Assembly (NCBI RefSeq): GCF_000173735.1
Contig: NZ_ACCB01000006.1
Location: 80,585-144,584, forward strand
Direction of reading: 5' to 3'
DNA: 64,000 nt
Source: Yersinia aldovae ATCC 35236
GTDB lineage: Bacteria; Pseudomonadota; Gammaproteobacteria; Enterobacterales; Enterobacteriaceae
The notes beneath the pieces were generated by a model. That model made no database searches. It had not been told where the DNA came from and saw only the letters and a program-made list of their open reading frames with translations. The position numbers were made by a program, and so were the translations under genes. Of the stretch, positions 1 to 11,455 are shown one piece after another (the stretch's first letter is position 1; the number at the start of each line of letters is the position of its first letter).

Positions 1-41
1 AACAGGTGAAATCATAAAGATATTGATAGCGATAAGACGGA

Positions 42-1049
42 TCACTCTACACTTTTCACCCGAGTCAGCAACCAAATAAACAGCGGCGCACCTAATGTCG
101 CGGTAACCACACCAATCGGTAACTCGGCTGAAAAGAGGGCAATCCGTGCCACAACATCGGCCAATAGCAATATTCCCCCCCCCGCCAAGGCGCAACCGGC
201 TAATAAGCGGCGTTGATCGGTTAAACCGGTTAATCGCAGTATATGGGGGATAACCAGACCAATAAAACTGATCACCCCAGCCAACGCCACACTGATTCCA
301 ACCAGCAAACCAATAGCCAGCACTAATAGGTTACGCCATAGATGAAGTGATATTCCCAGTTGCCTGGCTTGCTGTTCACCTAATGACATGAAATTAAGCG
401 CCCGCCCCTGACAACAGAGCCATACAACGACAGGTAGCAACACAAACACCATTCCTTGCTGCCGCCAGTCAACACCGCTAAATCCCCCCATCATCCAATA
501 CATTAATTGCCGCAAATCCAGGCTGGTGCTGAAATAAACCGCCCACGTCATAATAGCACTACAGACAATACCTAAAGCGACACCGACCAAGAGTAAACGG
601 GCATTGGTGAGCATACGGCGGCGAGCAAAACTGAGCAGTAAAAAGGTCATGAATAATGCCCCCGCAATAGCGCAGGCACTTAAAAACCACACCGGCAGCA
701 ATCCATGCCCCAACAATACAGCCATAACCAGCGCGACCCCCGCGCCATTCGCCACCCCTAATAAGCCGGGTTCTGCTAATGGGTTCTCAAACAATGCCTG
801 CATCACGGCACCAGAGACGGCAAGGCTGGCACCAACCATAATCACAGCCATTGCCCTTGGCAAACGCAGTTGCCATACGAATAACTTCCCCTGCTCGCTG
901 AACCACTGCATTGGCCAAAGCCAGACATCGCCGGCACACAGACTGATCACCAACGCCATGAATAGCATGGCAGCCAAACCGCCAAGATAGCGATGATCAC
1001 GGTGTTGTTGATGTTGCTGAAGTGCGGTAAATAACTGACTTGTCTGCAT
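42..1049 (-). CDS. btuC: BtuC, vitamin B12 ABC transporter permease
   Basis: Inner-membrane permease of the BtuCDF importer that moves cobalamin from the periplasm into the cytosol. The 335-residue product is highly hydrophobic with about ten membrane segments and is of the usual FecCD/BtuC length. It carries the family stretches [20 protein letters not shown] and [12 protein letters not shown], the latter being the cytoplasmic loop that docks on the ATPase BtuD. I chose the ATG at 1049 because GAGG lies just upstream; the longer reading frame would need a TTG at 1064 without a good ribosome site. It follows ihfA in the same direction, as in E. coli, but about 0.9 kb away with the TM2 gene between on the other strand. 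The ATPase gene should lie beyond the left edge. Confidence 0.95.
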   Translation of the reverse strand: MQTSQLFTALQQHQQHRDHRYLGGLAAMLFMALVISLCAGDVWLWPMQWFSEQGKLFVWQLRLPRAMAVIMVGASLAVSGAVMQALFENPLAEPGLLGVANGAGVALVMAVLLGHGLLPVWFLSACAIAGALFMTFLLLSFARRRMLTNARLLLVGVALGIVCSAIMTWAVYFSTSLDLRQLMYWMMGGFSGVDWRQQGMVFVLLPVVVWLCCQGRALNFMSLGEQQARQLGISLHLWRNLLVLAIGLLVGISVALAGVISFIGLVIPHILRLTGLTDQRRLLAGCALAGGGILLLADVVARIALFSAELPIGVVTATLGAPLFIWLLTRVKSVE

Positions 1050-1472
1050 TACATCCTCGGTCAATACCTCAGGCGTCGCTTGGCCTGACAGATAAACATG
1101 GCGGCTTTAATCCCCATCGCAGGCACAGATAGTAAGGGGTTAAGGCGATCAGGGGAAGTTTTGCATTGAAAATGCATATTTTATTGGGGCGACGACCCGC
1201 TTGGTTTAGCGTTCTACCACTCAACCATGCCAATTAATCTGTCGCAGGCAGACTTTTTTGTTTGATTCAGGATTTCTTCTAATGGATTGCTAACCTATTA
1301 ATCATTACAATCAGTTAAGTGTTAAAACCACTGTGCTAAAGTTAGCATATTAAAAATGAAATAAAATCAGTACAACTTGTGAGGTCACACAATGATGTGC
1401 CTTGCTGAAACCTCTCAGCAAATTCAGTGCGCTGATTATTGCGGTCTTTGAAATTTAGAAGGATTACACATT
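1050..1472. other. Intergenic region, divergent btuC / TM2 gene
   Basis: This 423-base gap separates divergent genes. A short hairpin (CAGGC, eight-base loop, GCCTG) lies directly before btuC on its strand. A tRNA-like fragment sits at 1187-1231 and is listed separately. A 19-codon reading frame (1392-1451, plus strand, three Cys) follows a GAGG sequence but I cannot say that it is a gene. I looked for a B12 riboswitch upstream of btuC and did not see the conserved B12 box. Confidence 0.5.
1187..1231 (-). pseudogene. tRNA-like fragment (degenerate)
   Basis: Read on the minus strand this segment contains GGTTGAGTGGTAGAACGC, which closely resembles a bacterial tRNA D-arm (GTT stem, loop with GTGG, AAC stem). 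It is followed by a short CGCT/AGCG stem and GGGTCGTCGCCC, which is vaguely T-arm-like. No seven-base acceptor stem and no proper five-base anticodon stem can be drawn, so it cannot be a working tRNA. A decayed tRNA gene or a chance match are both possible. Confidence 0.3.
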
Positions 1473-1769
1473 ATGTCAAACATGGTTTTTTGCCGTGGGT
1501 GCGGTAAAGAAATACATGAATCAGCAAAAGCTTGCCCAAGTTGCGGTGCAACTCAAAAAGTTACGGGTGAGAGAAATCGTATGGTTGCGGCTCTTCTGGC
1601 GTTTTTTCTGGGTGGATTCGGCGCGCACAAATTTTATTTGGGTAAGATTGGACAGGGATTCTTATATCTCATTTTTTGCTGGACATTCATTCCATCAATT
1701 ATCGCCTTCATTGAATTTATTATTTATCTTTGCAATTCCGATGAAGAGTTTGCCCGAAAATACGGTTAA
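1473..1769 (+). CDS. Zinc-ribbon TM2-domain membrane protein
   Basis: A 98-residue protein with an N-terminal zinc ribbon (CRGCG at about residues 8-12 and CPSCG at 21-25, a CxxC-x(n)-CxxC pattern). A TM2 domain follows from about residue 35, with two membrane helices around the motif GGFGAHKFYLGK. TM2 proteins are small inner-membrane proteins of unknown biochemical function, and the zinc ribbon in front is a frequent arrangement. AAGGA precedes the ATG at a normal distance. It stands alone, divergent from btuC, with its own terminator behind it. Function is not known. Confidence 0.85.
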   Translation: MSNMVFCRGCGKEIHESAKACPSCGATQKVTGERNRMVAALLAFFLGGFGAHKFYLGKIGQGFLYLIFCWTFIPSIIAFIEFIIYLCNSDEEFARKYG

Positions 1770-1803
1770 CTGAAATGGGGCGATAAGAGACAGCCAACTG
1801 TAT

Positions 1804-1828
1804 AAACCCCGCAATCTGGGGTTTTTCT
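1804..1828 (+). terminator. Rho-independent terminator of the TM2 gene
   Basis: AAACCCC and GGGGTTT form a stem around a seven-base loop, followed by a T run. It lies 35 bases after the TM2 gene stop. Confidence 0.75.
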
Positions 1829-1949
1829 TGGCGCGGCCAATGCGCACTCACGATTAGAGTATGGGAAAAGCGCGGCAAGACCTTAAGTTGTAGTCAATAG
1901 CAAGTGTCGTGAAAACAAAGTTATCATACTTCAATTAATTACAGACAAG

Positions 1950-1976
1950 AAAAAGGCCGCTTGCGCGGCCTTTTGT
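1950..1976 (-). terminator. ihfA terminator
   Basis: AAAAGGCCGC, GCAA loop, GCGGCCTTTT: a perfect ten-base stem with flanking A and T runs, 13 bases beyond the ihfA stop. It ends the minus-strand thrS-ihfA transcripts and could also work on the plus strand. Confidence 0.85.
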
Positions 1977-1988
1977 TTTGGATAGTAC

Positions 1989-2285
1989 TCACTCTTTGGG
2001 AGTGGCCGTCTCTACCCGGCTTTTTAGCTTTTGTCCTGGACGGAAAGTCACCACACGGCGCGCCGTAATAGGAATGTCCTCACCCGTCTTCGGATTACGG
2101 CCCGGACGTTGGTTCTTGTCTCGCAGATCAAAATTGCCAAAGCCAGACAGTTTGACCTGTTCGCCATTCTCTAAAGCACGACGTACCTCTTCAAAGAATA
2201 ACTCCACCAGATCTTTGGCATCTCGTTTGCTAAGCCCTAGCTTTTCAAACAGATGTTCTGACATTTCAGCTTTAGTAAGCGCCAT
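1989..2285 (-). CDS. ihfA: Integration host factor alpha subunit
   Basis: IHF-alpha pairs with IHF-beta to form a nucleoid protein that binds and sharply bends DNA at specific sites, assisting recombination, replication and transcription. The 98-residue product begins [20 protein letters not shown] and carries the IHF/HU signature [21 protein letters not shown], including the beta-arm with the intercalating proline. Length is typical. Its start lies four bases after the pheT stop, so it is co-transcribed with pheST, as in other enterobacteria. Confidence 0.98.
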   Translation of the reverse strand: MALTKAEMSEHLFEKLGLSKRDAKDLVELFFEEVRRALENGEQVKLSGFGNFDLRDKNQRPGRNPKTGEDIPITARRVVTFRPGQKLKSRVETATPKE

Positions 2286-2289
2286 AGGT

Positions 2290-4677
2290 TCAATCCCTCA
2301 AGGATGCTTGGAATCGCTGTTTTAACGCCTCTACACATCTTGCGACGGTCGCGGCGATCTCCTCTTCTTCCAGTGTACGGGCGGTATCCTGCAACACCAG
2401 ACTAATAGCCAGACTCTTATAACCTTCTGCTACGCCCTTGCCACGGTACACATCAAACAAGTTTACGCCAACTACCTGATTTGCGCCAACTTTCTTACAC
2501 TCTGCCAAAATATCTTCTGCGGGGACGTTTTCAGCCACTACAACAGCGATATCACGACGGTTTGCAGGGAAGCGCGAAATCTCGCTGGCCTGAGGCACGG
2601 CGCGGTCTGCAAGCTTGTTCCACTGCACTTCAAACACCACGGTGCGGCCATTTAAGTCCAGCTTACGTTCCAGTTCTGGATGAACTACACCAATGAAACC
2701 AATGCGTTCACCTAATAAATAAATTGCAGCACTTTGGCCCGGATGCAATGCTGAATGCGATTCTGCACGGAATTGAACGTCGGATAACTTACCGGTAAGT
2801 TCCAGAATTGCTTCCAGATCGCCCTTCAAATCATAGAAGTCTACTGGCTGACGCGCCAGATCCCAATGTTCTTCAAAACAGTGTCCGGCAATGACACCCG
2901 CCAGCATTACGTCCTGCCTAACCCCAAGATCTGCTGTAGTATCAGGTACAAAGCGTAAACCACTCTCAAATAAACGTAAGCGAGATTGCTGACGATTTTG
3001 GTTATAAACCACCGCCGTTAACAGTCCAGTCAGTAAAGATAATCGCATAGCAGACATATCAATCGAGATCGGGCTTGGTAACACCAGCGGCTCCTGACCG
3101 GGGTGCAACAATGCTTGAATTTTAGGGTCAACAAAACTGTAAGTAATTGCTTCCTGGTAGCCGCGATCGACCAATAACGTTTTCACTCGTTTCAGTGACA
3201 GATCGGCTTCGCGATGTTTGGTCATCACCAAATCGGCTCTTACCGGCGCATCCGGGATATTGTTGTAGCCATAGATACGGGCAACTTCTTCCACCAGATC
3301 TTCTTCGATCTCCATATCAAAACGCCAACTTGGTGCAATAGCCTCCCAATTGTCGCCCTGCTCTGTCACCTGGCAACCCAGACGACGCAGAATATCGCTT
3401 ACTTGCTTGCTGGATACCTGATGACCTATTAAACGATCCAGTTTTTCACGACGTAACCTAATGGTGGCACGCGTTGGCAAATGCTCCTCAGACGTAACAT
3501 CAATGACCGGGCCTGCTTCACCACCGCAAATATCAAGCAGCAGCCGTGTTGCGCGCTCAATGGCTTTGTGCTGCAACGCCGGATCAACACCACGCTCATA
3601 GCGATGTGACGCATCGGTATGCAACCCCTGACGGCGGGCGCGGCCAGTTATAGACAGTGGGTTGAAGAAGGCGCACTCCAGCAATACATTCTGCGTTTCT
3701 TCATTGACGCCAGAATGTTCACCGCCAAAAATACCGGCCATTGCCAGTGCTCGCTGTTTGTCGGCAATCACCAGTGTATCGGCGCTCAATTTAGCGTTGG
3801 TGCCATCCAGCAGTGTCAGTTCTTCCGCTTCGGCTGCCATTCGCACAATGATTTCGCCATCGATGCGATCAAGATCAAACGCATGCATTGGTTGCCCCAA
3901 CTCCAGCAGTACGAAGTTAGTCACGTCCACAACCGGATCAATCGAACGGATACCACAACGACGCAGTTTCTCACGCATCCACAGTGGCGTGGACGCCTTA
4001 ATGTTAATGCCTTTGACAACCCGGCCCAAATAACGTGGGCAGGCCTGTGGGGCGTCAACGCGGATGGGGAAGGTGTCCTTGATTGTGGCTGCCACCGGGC
4101 TTATATCCGGTTCAGTCAGCACCAACTGGTTCACTACCGCCACATCGCGGGCCACACCGATAATCCCTAAACAATCGGCGCGATTTGGCGTCACACTGAT
4201 TTCGATAGTTTTGTCGTCTAAATACAGATATTCACGTAAATCAGCGCCAATAGATGCATCCAACGGCAATTCGATAATGCCGTCATGATCGTCGGAAATA
4301 CCCAGCTCGGAGAATGAGCACAACATCCCTTCCGATGGCTCACCGCGCAGCTTGGCGGCTTTAATTTTAAAGTCACCCGGTAACACCGCACCAACTGTCG
4401 CCACTGCAACCTTCAGCCCCAGCCGGCAGTTTGGCGCGCCACAGACGATATCTAACAGACGATCACCGCCAACGTTGACTTTTGTCACCCGTAACTTATC
4501 GGCATTAGGGTGTTGGGCGCACTCAACCACTTCACCGACAACGACGCCATTAAACTCACCGGCTACCGCATCTATACCATCAACTTCCAATCCTGCCATA
4601 GTAATTTGATGAGCTAATGCGTCACTACTAATGGCTGGGTTTACCCATTCACGTAACCAAAGTTCACTGAATTTCAT
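2290..4677 (-). CDS. pheT: Phenylalanyl-tRNA synthetase beta subunit
   Basis: Beta subunit of the alpha2-beta2 enzyme that charges tRNA-Phe; it carries the tRNA-recognition and Tyr-tRNA-editing modules. The 795-residue protein shows the N-terminal EMAP-like tRNA-binding domain (about 40-150, with [18 protein letters not shown]), the B3/B4 editing region, the B5 domain, the catalytic-like core, and the C-terminal ferredoxin-like anticodon-binding domain ([13 protein letters not shown] near 705). Length matches E. coli. It lies 14 bases after pheS and four before ihfA, and is expected to share the pheM attenuation signal. Confidence 0.98.
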   Translation of the reverse strand: MKFSELWLREWVNPAISSDALAHQITMAGLEVDGIDAVAGEFNGVVVGEVVECAQHPNADKLRVTKVNVGGDRLLDIVCGAPNCRLGLKVAVATVGAVLPGDFKIKAAKLRGEPSEGMLCSFSELGISDDHDGIIELPLDASIGADLREYLYLDDKTIEISVTPNRADCLGIIGVARDVAVVNQLVLTEPDISPVAATIKDTFPIRVDAPQACPRYLGRVVKGINIKASTPLWMREKLRRCGIRSIDPVVDVTNFVLLELGQPMHAFDLDRIDGEIIVRMAAEAEELTLLDGTNAKLSADTLVIADKQRALAMAGIFGGEHSGVNEETQNVLLECAFFNPLSITGRARRQGLHTDASHRYERGVDPALQHKAIERATRLLLDICGGEAGPVIDVTSEEHLPTRATIRLRREKLDRLIGHQVSSKQVSDILRRLGCQVTEQGDNWEAIAPSWRFDMEIEEDLVEEVARIYGYNNIPDAPVRADLVMTKHREADLSLKRVKTLLVDRGYQEAITYSFVDPKIQALLHPGQEPLVLPSPISIDMSAMRLSLLTGLLTAVVYNQNRQQSRLRLFESGLRFVPDTTADLGVRQDVMLAGVIAGHCFEEHWDLARQPVDFYDLKGDLEAILELTGKLSDVQFRAESHSALHPGQSAAIYLLGERIGFIGVVHPELERKLDLNGRTVVFEVQWNKLADRAVPQASEISRFPANRRDIAVVVAENVPAEDILAECKKVGANQVVGVNLFDVYRGKGVAEGYKSLAISLVLQDTARTLEEEEIAATVARCVEALKQRFQASLRD

Positions 4678-4691
4678 GAGATATTCCCGCC

Positions 4692-5840
<1,149 letters not shown>

Positions 5841-5951
5841 GGTAATTAGTTAAAATGCGATAAATAAAATAAATTTTTCATACAAAATCAATAAGGTACC
5901 ACATCCGCGATACCCTTACTCTCGTCATCATAAATGCTGTAGAGCAAAAAC

Positions 5952-6018
5952 AAAAAAGCCTCCACAATGGGAGGCTTAGGCGTTATTTTTCGTTTCTATT
6001 CTTACGCTCAAGCCTCCT
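5952..6018 (-). promoter_or_regulatory. pheST transcription attenuator
   Basis: On the minus strand the terminator hairpin is AAGCCTCC, six-base loop, GGAGGCTT, then a run of T (5952-5977). Upstream, at 6004-6018, AAGGAGGCTTGAGCG is a second copy of the downstream arm and can pair with ACGCCTAAGCCTCC to form the anti-terminator. The Phe-rich leader peptide pheM ends just before it. This is the classical layout of phenylalanine attenuation: ribosome stalling at Phe codons favours the anti-terminator and pheST transcription. Confidence 0.85.
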
Positions 6019-6022
6019 TAAA

Positions 6023-6070
6023 TCAGGCGCTAAAGTAAAAAGAGAAGCGAAAAGTAACTGTATGTGTCAT
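6023..6070 (-). CDS. pheM: pheST operon leader peptide PheM
   Basis: A 15-residue leader peptide, MTHTVTFRFSFYFSA, too short for ordinary gene finders. It has four Phe codons in the last ten and a clear resemblance to E. coli PheM ([14 protein letters not shown]). AAAGG lies upstream of the ATG at 6070, and the TGA stop (6023-6025) is five bases before the anti-terminator arm. Its role is sensing charged tRNA-Phe by ribosome stalling; the peptide itself is thought to be dispensable. Confidence 0.9.
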   Translation of the reverse strand: MTHTVTFRFSFYFSA

Positions 6071-6096
6071 AACAAAGACCTTTAGACCAATAAGAT

Positions 6097-6128
6097 AAAA
6101 ATTAAAAGAGGGAGACAAGCTCCCTCTT
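6097..6128 (-). terminator. Terminator after rplT
   Basis: AAGAGGGA, seven-base loop, TCCCTCTT, followed on the minus strand by TTAATTTTT. It lies 11 bases beyond the rplT stop and before pheM, so it partly separates the infC-rpmI-rplT unit from pheMST. Confidence 0.75.
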
Positions 6129-6138
6129 CAATTCTGAC

Positions 6139-6495
<357 letters not shown>

Positions 6496-6533
6496 TTACT
6501 TCTCCTATCGCCTTAATTCAAACCAAAAGTTGC

Positions 6534-6767
<234 letters not shown>

Positions 6768-6826
6768 CTAGTTAGGCGAACAGACTCTAACTCTGCAAAC
6801 AGAGAGGAGCCTGCTACTTGAGTGCC

Positions 6827-7378
6827 TTACTGTCTCTTCTTAGGTGCGAGCACCATGATCATCTGACGACCTTCGATACGAGTCGGGAAAGACTCCACGA
6901 CGGCCAAATCAGAATCTTCAGTCAGATCTTTTTTGACACGGTTAAGGACTTCCATGCCGATCTGTTGGTGCGCCATTTCACGCCCACGGAATCGCAGGGT
7001 GATTTTGGCTTTATCGCCATCTTCCAGAAAGCGAATCAGGTTGCGTAGTTTGACCTGATAGTCGCCATCATCGGTACCAGGACGGAATTTAATTTCCTTG
7101 ACCTGTATGACTTTTTGCTTCTTCTTCTGTTCTTTTGTCGACTTGCTCTTCTCATAGAGGAATTTGCCGTAATCCATAATACGGCAAACCGGCGGCTCGG
7201 CATTCGGACTGATTTCTACTAAATCAACACCAGCTTCCTCAGCTTTTTCAAGAGCTTCATTCAGATTGACAATACCAATCTGTTCACCATCGACGCCTGT
7301 TAAGCGAACTTCTGTGGCGCGAATCTCTTTGTTGATGCGATTAGGACGCGCCGGTTGAACTCGTTTTCCGCCTTTAAT
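6827..7378 (-). CDS. infC: Translation initiation factor IF-3 (AUU start)
   Basis: IF-3 binds the 30S subunit, prevents subunit joining and checks start codons. Reading only from the first ATG gives a 116-residue fragment. The true protein starts at ATT (7378): the reading frame upstream is open and gives the family N-terminus (I/M)[18 protein letters not shown], for 183 residues in all. GGAGG, inside the last codons of thrS, lies before the ATT, which is three bases after the thrS stop. The rare AUU start is the basis of IF-3 autoregulation in E. coli. N-domain about 1-80, linker helix rich in Lys, C-domain from about 90. Confidence 0.97.
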   Translation of the reverse strand: MKGGKRVQPARPNRINKEIRATEVRLTGVDGEQIGIVNLNEALEKAEEAGVDLVEISPNAEPPVCRIMDYGKFLYEKSKSTKEQKKKQKVIQVKEIKFRPGTDDGDYQVKLRNLIRFLEDGDKAKITLRFRGREMAHQQIGMEVLNRVKKDLTEDSDLAVVESFPTRIEGRQMIMVLAPKKRQ

Positions 7379-7381
7379 ACT

Positions 7382-9310
7382 TTATTCCTCCAGTTGATGA
7401 AGACTACGGCTGCGAATTTCTGTTAGCAGCTTGTCTACGACCACGTTGACGTCCAGACTTCCCAAGTCTTTACCGCGGCGGGTACGAACGGCAATCTTGC
7501 CTGATTCGACCTCTTTATCGCCACAGACCAACATATAGGGAACTCGACGCAACGTATGTTCACGAATTTTAAAGCCAATCTTCTCATTTCTCAAGTCCGC
7601 TTTTGCCCTAATTCCTGCATCTTGCAGTTTTTTGGTCACTTGCTGGACATAATCAGACTGGCTATCGGTGATATTCATCACCACGACTTGTACCGGAGCT
7701 AACCATGTTGGGAAGAAGCCTGCATATTCTTCGGTTAAAATACCGATGAAGCGCTCCATTGAACCCAAAATAGCCCGGTGAATCATTACCGGCACCTGGC
7801 GATCGTTGTTTTCGCCGATGTAAGACGCACTTAAGCGGCCCGGTAATGAGAAATCGAGTTGTACGGTACCACACTGCCACGCACGATCCAAACAATCATG
7901 CAAGGTAAATTCAATTTTCGGGCCATAGAAAGCCCCTTCACCCGGCTGATAATCAAACGGAATACCATTTTCAGTCAACGCAGCCGCTAAATCATCTTCA
8001 GCGCGCGTCCACAAATCATCGCTACCAATGCGCTTTTCAGGGCGAGTGGATAGCTTGACCACAATCTTTTCGAAACCAAAGGTGCTGTACATGTCGTACA
8101 CCATCTTAATACAGCTATTCACTTCATCGCGCACCTGCTCTTCAGTACAGAAGATGTGGGCGTCGTCCTGAGTAAAACCACGCACGCGCATCAGCCCGTG
8201 CAGCGCGCCTGATGGCTCATTACGATGGCAGCTACCAAACTCGGCCATGCGTAATGGCAAATCACGGTAAGACTTCAACCCTTGGTTGAAAATCTGTACA
8301 TGCCCTGGGCAGTTCATTGGCTTGATGCAATACTCGCGGTTTTCCGACGACGTGGTGAACATATGCTCAGCATAGTTTTCCCAATGTCCGGTTTTTTCCC
8401 ACAGTACGCGATCCATCATGAACGGCCCTTTCACTTCCTGATACTGGTACTCTTTGAGCTTCATGCGCACAAAAGTTTCCAGTTCACGGAAAATGGTCCA
8501 GCCGTCATTATGCCAGAACACCATACCCGGTGCTTCTTCCTGCATGTGATAAAGGTCTAGTTGCTTACCAATCTTACGATGGTCACGTTTGGCCGCTTCT
8601 TCCAGACGTTGCAAATAAGCATTCAGTTGCTTCTTATCACCCCACGCCGTGCCATAAATACGTTGCAGCATCTTATTTTTGCTGTCACCACGCCAGTAAG
8701 CACCAGAAGTTTTCTGCAATTTAAAGTGATGGCAGAAACGCATATTGGGCACATGTGGGCCACGACACATATCAACGTATTCTTCATGGTGATATAAACC
8801 TGGGCGATCATCATGGCTGATATTCTCATCGAGGATCGCCACTTTATAATCTTCACCACGAGCAGCAAAAACATCACGCGCTTCTTGCCAACTGACTTTC
8901 TTCTTGATGACATCGTAATCTTTATCGGCGAGTTCATGCATCCGCTGGTCCAGCAGATCCAAATCTTCCTGCGTCAAAGTACGGTCGATATCAACATCGT
9001 AATAGAAACCGTTGTCGATAACCGGGCCGATGGCCATTTTGGTATCAGGCCAAAGTTGCTTGATGGCATGTCCCAATAAATGCGCGCATGAATGGCGGAG
9101 AATCTCCAAACCTTCCGCATCTTTGGTGGTAATAATAGCCAGGTGGGCATCTGATTCAATCAGGTCACTGGCGTCCACCAGCTCACCATTGACGCGCCCG
9201 GCTATGCAGGCTTTTGCCAGACCAGGGCCGATATCCAGAGCCACATCAAGAGCAGAAACGGCGTGATCGTAATGACGTTGACTACCGTCAGGAAGGGTAA
9301 TAACGGGCAT
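7382..9310 (-). CDS. thrS: Threonyl-tRNA synthetase
   Basis: Charges tRNA-Thr and edits Ser-tRNA-Thr. The 642-residue protein has the TGS domain (1-62), the zinc-type editing domain ([16 protein letters not shown] near 73, with HxxxH), the class II catalytic core ([27 protein letters not shown]) and the C-terminal anticodon domain (from about 535). AAGGA lies before the ATG. The leader carries a tRNA-Thr-like hairpin, so ThrRS should repress its own translation as in E. coli. It heads the thrS-infC-rpmI-rplT-pheMST-ihfA block. Confidence 0.98.
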   Translation of the reverse strand: MPVITLPDGSQRHYDHAVSALDVALDIGPGLAKACIAGRVNGELVDASDLIESDAHLAIITTKDAEGLEILRHSCAHLLGHAIKQLWPDTKMAIGPVIDNGFYYDVDIDRTLTQEDLDLLDQRMHELADKDYDVIKKKVSWQEARDVFAARGEDYKVAILDENISHDDRPGLYHHEEYVDMCRGPHVPNMRFCHHFKLQKTSGAYWRGDSKNKMLQRIYGTAWGDKKQLNAYLQRLEEAAKRDHRKIGKQLDLYHMQEEAPGMVFWHNDGWTIFRELETFVRMKLKEYQYQEVKGPFMMDRVLWEKTGHWENYAEHMFTTSSENREYCIKPMNCPGHVQIFNQGLKSYRDLPLRMAEFGSCHRNEPSGALHGLMRVRGFTQDDAHIFCTEEQVRDEVNSCIKMVYDMYSTFGFEKIVVKLSTRPEKRIGSDDLWTRAEDDLAAALTENGIPFDYQPGEGAFYGPKIEFTLHDCLDRAWQCGTVQLDFSLPGRLSASYIGENNDRQVPVMIHRAILGSMERFIGILTEEYAGFFPTWLAPVQVVVMNITDSQSDYVQQVTKKLQDAGIRAKADLRNEKIGFKIREHTLRRVPYMLVCGDKEVESGKIAVRTRRGKDLGSLDVNVVVDKLLTEIRSRSLHQLEE

Positions 9311-9331
9311 TCTAATTCCTTATCTACAGTG

Positions 9332-9352
9332 GTGACCCACACGACAGATCAC
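9332..9352 (-). promoter_or_regulatory. thrS translational operator hairpin (tRNA-Thr mimic)
   Basis: On the minus strand GTGATC, TGTCGTGTG, GGTCAC forms a stem-loop 22 bases before the thrS start. CGT, the tRNA-Thr anticodon, sits in the loop. It closely resembles E. coli thrS operator domain 2, where ThrRS binding competes with ribosomes. Confidence 0.8.
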
Positions 9353-9427
9353 ATGCAAGACGTAATTATTGTTTAATTTCAAAAAGTTGCATTATCAATT
9401 TAACCCACGTTTGTTATATTGGTACGC

Positions 9428-9443
9428 AACTGTGTACACAGTT
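9428..9443. promoter_or_regulatory. Perfect 16-bp palindrome upstream of thrS
   Basis: AACTGTGTACACAGTT is an exact palindrome, extended by GCA and TGC flanks with one offset. It lies about 120 bases before the thrS start, next to TATAAC on the minus strand (a possible -10), so a protein bound here could act on thrS transcription. I cannot name the regulator; it is not a TyrR or TrpR consensus. Confidence 0.4.
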
Positions 9444-9607
9444 TGCTTTGTAACGCAGTCAGTATCACAAAGTAAATTCATATTATCACTACTCAATATA
9501 ATGACAAACACTATCGCCCACGACCTGAATGATGGTTTATCTATCCCCGGGCGTCAGTAAAGAATAAGATGCAATAAGTAATGAGAATGTGGCATGGGTG
9601 TGGGGGC

Positions 9608-9731
9608 TATACCCTAGAATTCGAGTTGCAGGAGGGCAGCAACCGAACGAGCAAAATAAATTAATATAAATCAATGCGTTGAATGGAATTTAGCAACCAA
9701 TACACATGCAGTTTAAAGTATAACGGGTATA
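9608..9731. repeat. ERIC-like element with altered centre
   Basis: Ends TATACCCTAGAATTCGAGTT and TTTAAAGTATAACGGGTATA are the two ERIC termini, and total length (124) is near standard. The central hairpin and the GAGCGTAGCCAAC arm are poorly preserved: the middle reads AAATAAATTAATATAAATCA. This is an old or rearranged copy. It sits directly before the KTSC gene. Confidence 0.7.
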
Positions 9732-9735
9732 AACA

Positions 9736-10035
9736 GTGATAATGATCCCCGACAAAGTTATCATGCTAAATCTGCTCTACGATCACCCTAATACTCAACG
9801 CCGTCCAAATGAGGATCTGCTATTGCAGCGACAACCTGTTACATCCTCCAGAATTCTGTCGATTGGTTATGATCCTGAAAATCGTATGCTGGAGATACAA
9901 TTTCGTGAACAAGGGACTTATCAGTACCTTGGCGTTCCTGAACGTATCCATCAAAATTTTATGTCTGCGGTTTCGAAAGGGCGCTTTTTTGATGGCGTCA
10001 TAAAAGGTAAGTTCTTGTGCCGGAAAATTGGGTAA
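9736..10035 (+). CDS. KTSC-domain protein
   Basis: A 99-residue protein whose second half fits the KTSC domain: SRILSIGYDPENRMLEIQF, then YQYLGVPERIHQNFMSAVSKGRFFDGVIKGKF. KTSC domains often sit at the end of lysyl-tRNA-synthetase-like or nuclease proteins and also stand alone; their job is not settled. The start is uncertain: GTG at 9736, ATG at 9742 or ATG at 9763, none with a convincing ribosome site. A monocistronic gene directly after an ERIC copy. Confidence 0.75.
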   Translation: MIMIPDKVIMLNLLYDHPNTQRRPNEDLLLQRQPVTSSRILSIGYDPENRMLEIQFREQGTYQYLGVPERIHQNFMSAVSKGRFFDGVIKGKFLCRKIG

Positions 10036-10131
10036 TCCGCAAGAATAAATAATGCAGAACTGAAACGGTCGCTTCAATGATAAATTTATGCTGCGAAGCC
10101 TACCGTTTCAGAAACGCCCTTCCCTGAGATA

Positions 10132-10845
10132 TCACGCCATAAAATAACGCCATAAATAGGAGATAGGGACAACAAACAATAAGGCGGGCAGAAAATTCAC
10201 CACTGCAAATATTTTTATTTGTGCGATACGTAACCCTACCGCAATCATAATAATCCCACCACAGGCAGAAAAGTCGGCGAAAGCGATATCATCCATATAA
10301 GGCATGATGAGTGTTGCCAATAAAACCAACGTAATTTGGATCAGTAATTGCGGAATAGCAATCGCCACCAGCGCAATACCTAATGAAATTGAAAATATCA
10401 GTGCAGTGAAAAAATCCATTAATGCTTTGACAAACAATAGCTGAAAATCACCAGTCATCCCCTCGGTCAATGAACCAACAACACCTAATCCACTGGCACA
10501 GAACAACACAATCATGGCGGTAAAACTTTGCGCAAACTCTTGTGGTGGCAATGTACTTCGCGAGGGAATAACGCGCTCTAGTAATATGCGGGTTTTATTC
10601 GCACCCCACTTAACGCCTTGCTCTAGTGAGAGTAATTCACCCACTGCCGTACCGATAATCAACGCCAGTATAACAGCCGGCATAAAATGGACTTTTACTA
10701 CCATGACAATACCAATGGAAATAGACGCTAAAGCAAAGGTCGCGGGTAACCCTTCTTGTAGGCGTTTAGGGACATGGCGGGCAAGTAATACTCCAGCGAC
10801 GCCGCCAAGAATAATCCCTGCGCTATTAATAAACGGGCCAAGCAT
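10132..10845 (-). CDS. DUF554 membrane protein (YqgA-like)
   Basis: A 237-residue integral membrane protein with about seven helices, starting MLGPFINSAGIILGGVAGVLL, the DUF554 signature, and containing GTAVGELLSLEQGVKWGANK. E. coli YqgA is of the same family and length. It is thought to be a transporter, but no substrate is established. AGGAG precedes the ATG. It is monocistronic. Confidence 0.8.
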   Translation of the reverse strand: MLGPFINSAGIILGGVAGVLLARHVPKRLQEGLPATFALASISIGIVMVVKVHFMPAVILALIIGTAVGELLSLEQGVKWGANKTRILLERVIPSRSTLPPQEFAQSFTAMIVLFCASGLGVVGSLTEGMTGDFQLLFVKALMDFFTALIFSISLGIALVAIAIPQLLIQITLVLLATLIMPYMDDIAFADFSACGGIIMIAVGLRIAQIKIFAVVNFLPALLFVVPISYLWRYFMA

Positions 10846-11455
10846 ACCTCGCTCCTCATCGCTAAAACGCGATGTTCTGAATAAAATGTGTCTGTTTTAG
10901 AATTAGGCGGTTTCGATAATAACTAAAGACAAACAACTGAAAATGAGGATGACTCTTGCCGCCAAGATATCTTTATTATTTACCTTGAAAGGGTACTGCA
11001 AAGTCGCCATCGGTGTGAAGTATAAACCCAAAGTGCTAACTTATTCGGTTCCCCACGCGGCCCAAATAGACATCAGCGATAATTAGTCTTTACGCTGCAA
11101 GTTATTCGTGGTTGGGCACACTTCTTCGTGGTGAAAAGATGTTTTTTTAACCAACAATGATTTACATTATCACCTATTGCTTTTGAGTAGCACTGGGTGT
11201 ATTGCTATTTCTGCAGGATGTGCCCATAATCACTTTCCGTTTCCGTGTAGCAATGGTTACTGGAACGCCGCCCCGATTGTTAACGCAATCGGGGCGTTTT
11301 ATTTTCCCGCTATCCCACCTGATACCGCCCCCAACGCCTCTGGTCGCATCAAATCGTATTGATTCATAAATACTGAACTAAATAATCCATTACATCCGTT
11401 TTTCTTCCGTATTTAATTGCCTATGATTTGTTCACTGGTCATCGGAGGGAGCAAT
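10846..11455. other. 610-base intergenic region with an orphan terminator
   Basis: No convincing protein gene. A 47-codon frame (10943-11086, plus) lacks a good ribosome site. A TTG-initiated frame at 11177 runs straight through the strong terminator at 11269-11306 and is therefore unlikely to be translated. A terminator without an obvious gene in front suggests a small RNA transcribed rightward from about 11160, but no promoter is clear enough to call. Confidence 0.4.
11269..11306 (+). terminator. Strong orphan terminator
   Basis: CGCCCCGATTG, six-base loop, CAATCGGGGCG, then TTTTATTTT. The perfect eleven-base stem is one of the strongest hairpins in the window, yet no protein gene ends before it on the plus strand. 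It could end a small RNA. Confidence 0.7.

Noticed and set aside
1..41. Start of btuD or btuE at the left edge
   Set aside because: An ATG occurs on the minus strand at 15, but there is no ribosome site and only five codons are visible.
1050..1140. Cobalamin riboswitch upstream of btuC
   Set aside because: A small CAGGC/GCCTG hairpin exists, but the B12 box and the other conserved segments are not there.
6827..7177. A 116-residue IF-3 starting at the first ATG
   Set aside because: The conserved N-terminal domain lies upstream in frame and begins at the AUU codon.
9369..9560. 63-codon frame upstream of the first KTSC-side ERIC
   Set aside because: It overlaps the thrS leader operator region and has no ribosome site.
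11177..11362. 61-codon TTG-initiated lipoprotein-like frame
   Set aside because: It runs through a very strong terminator and has no ribosome site.
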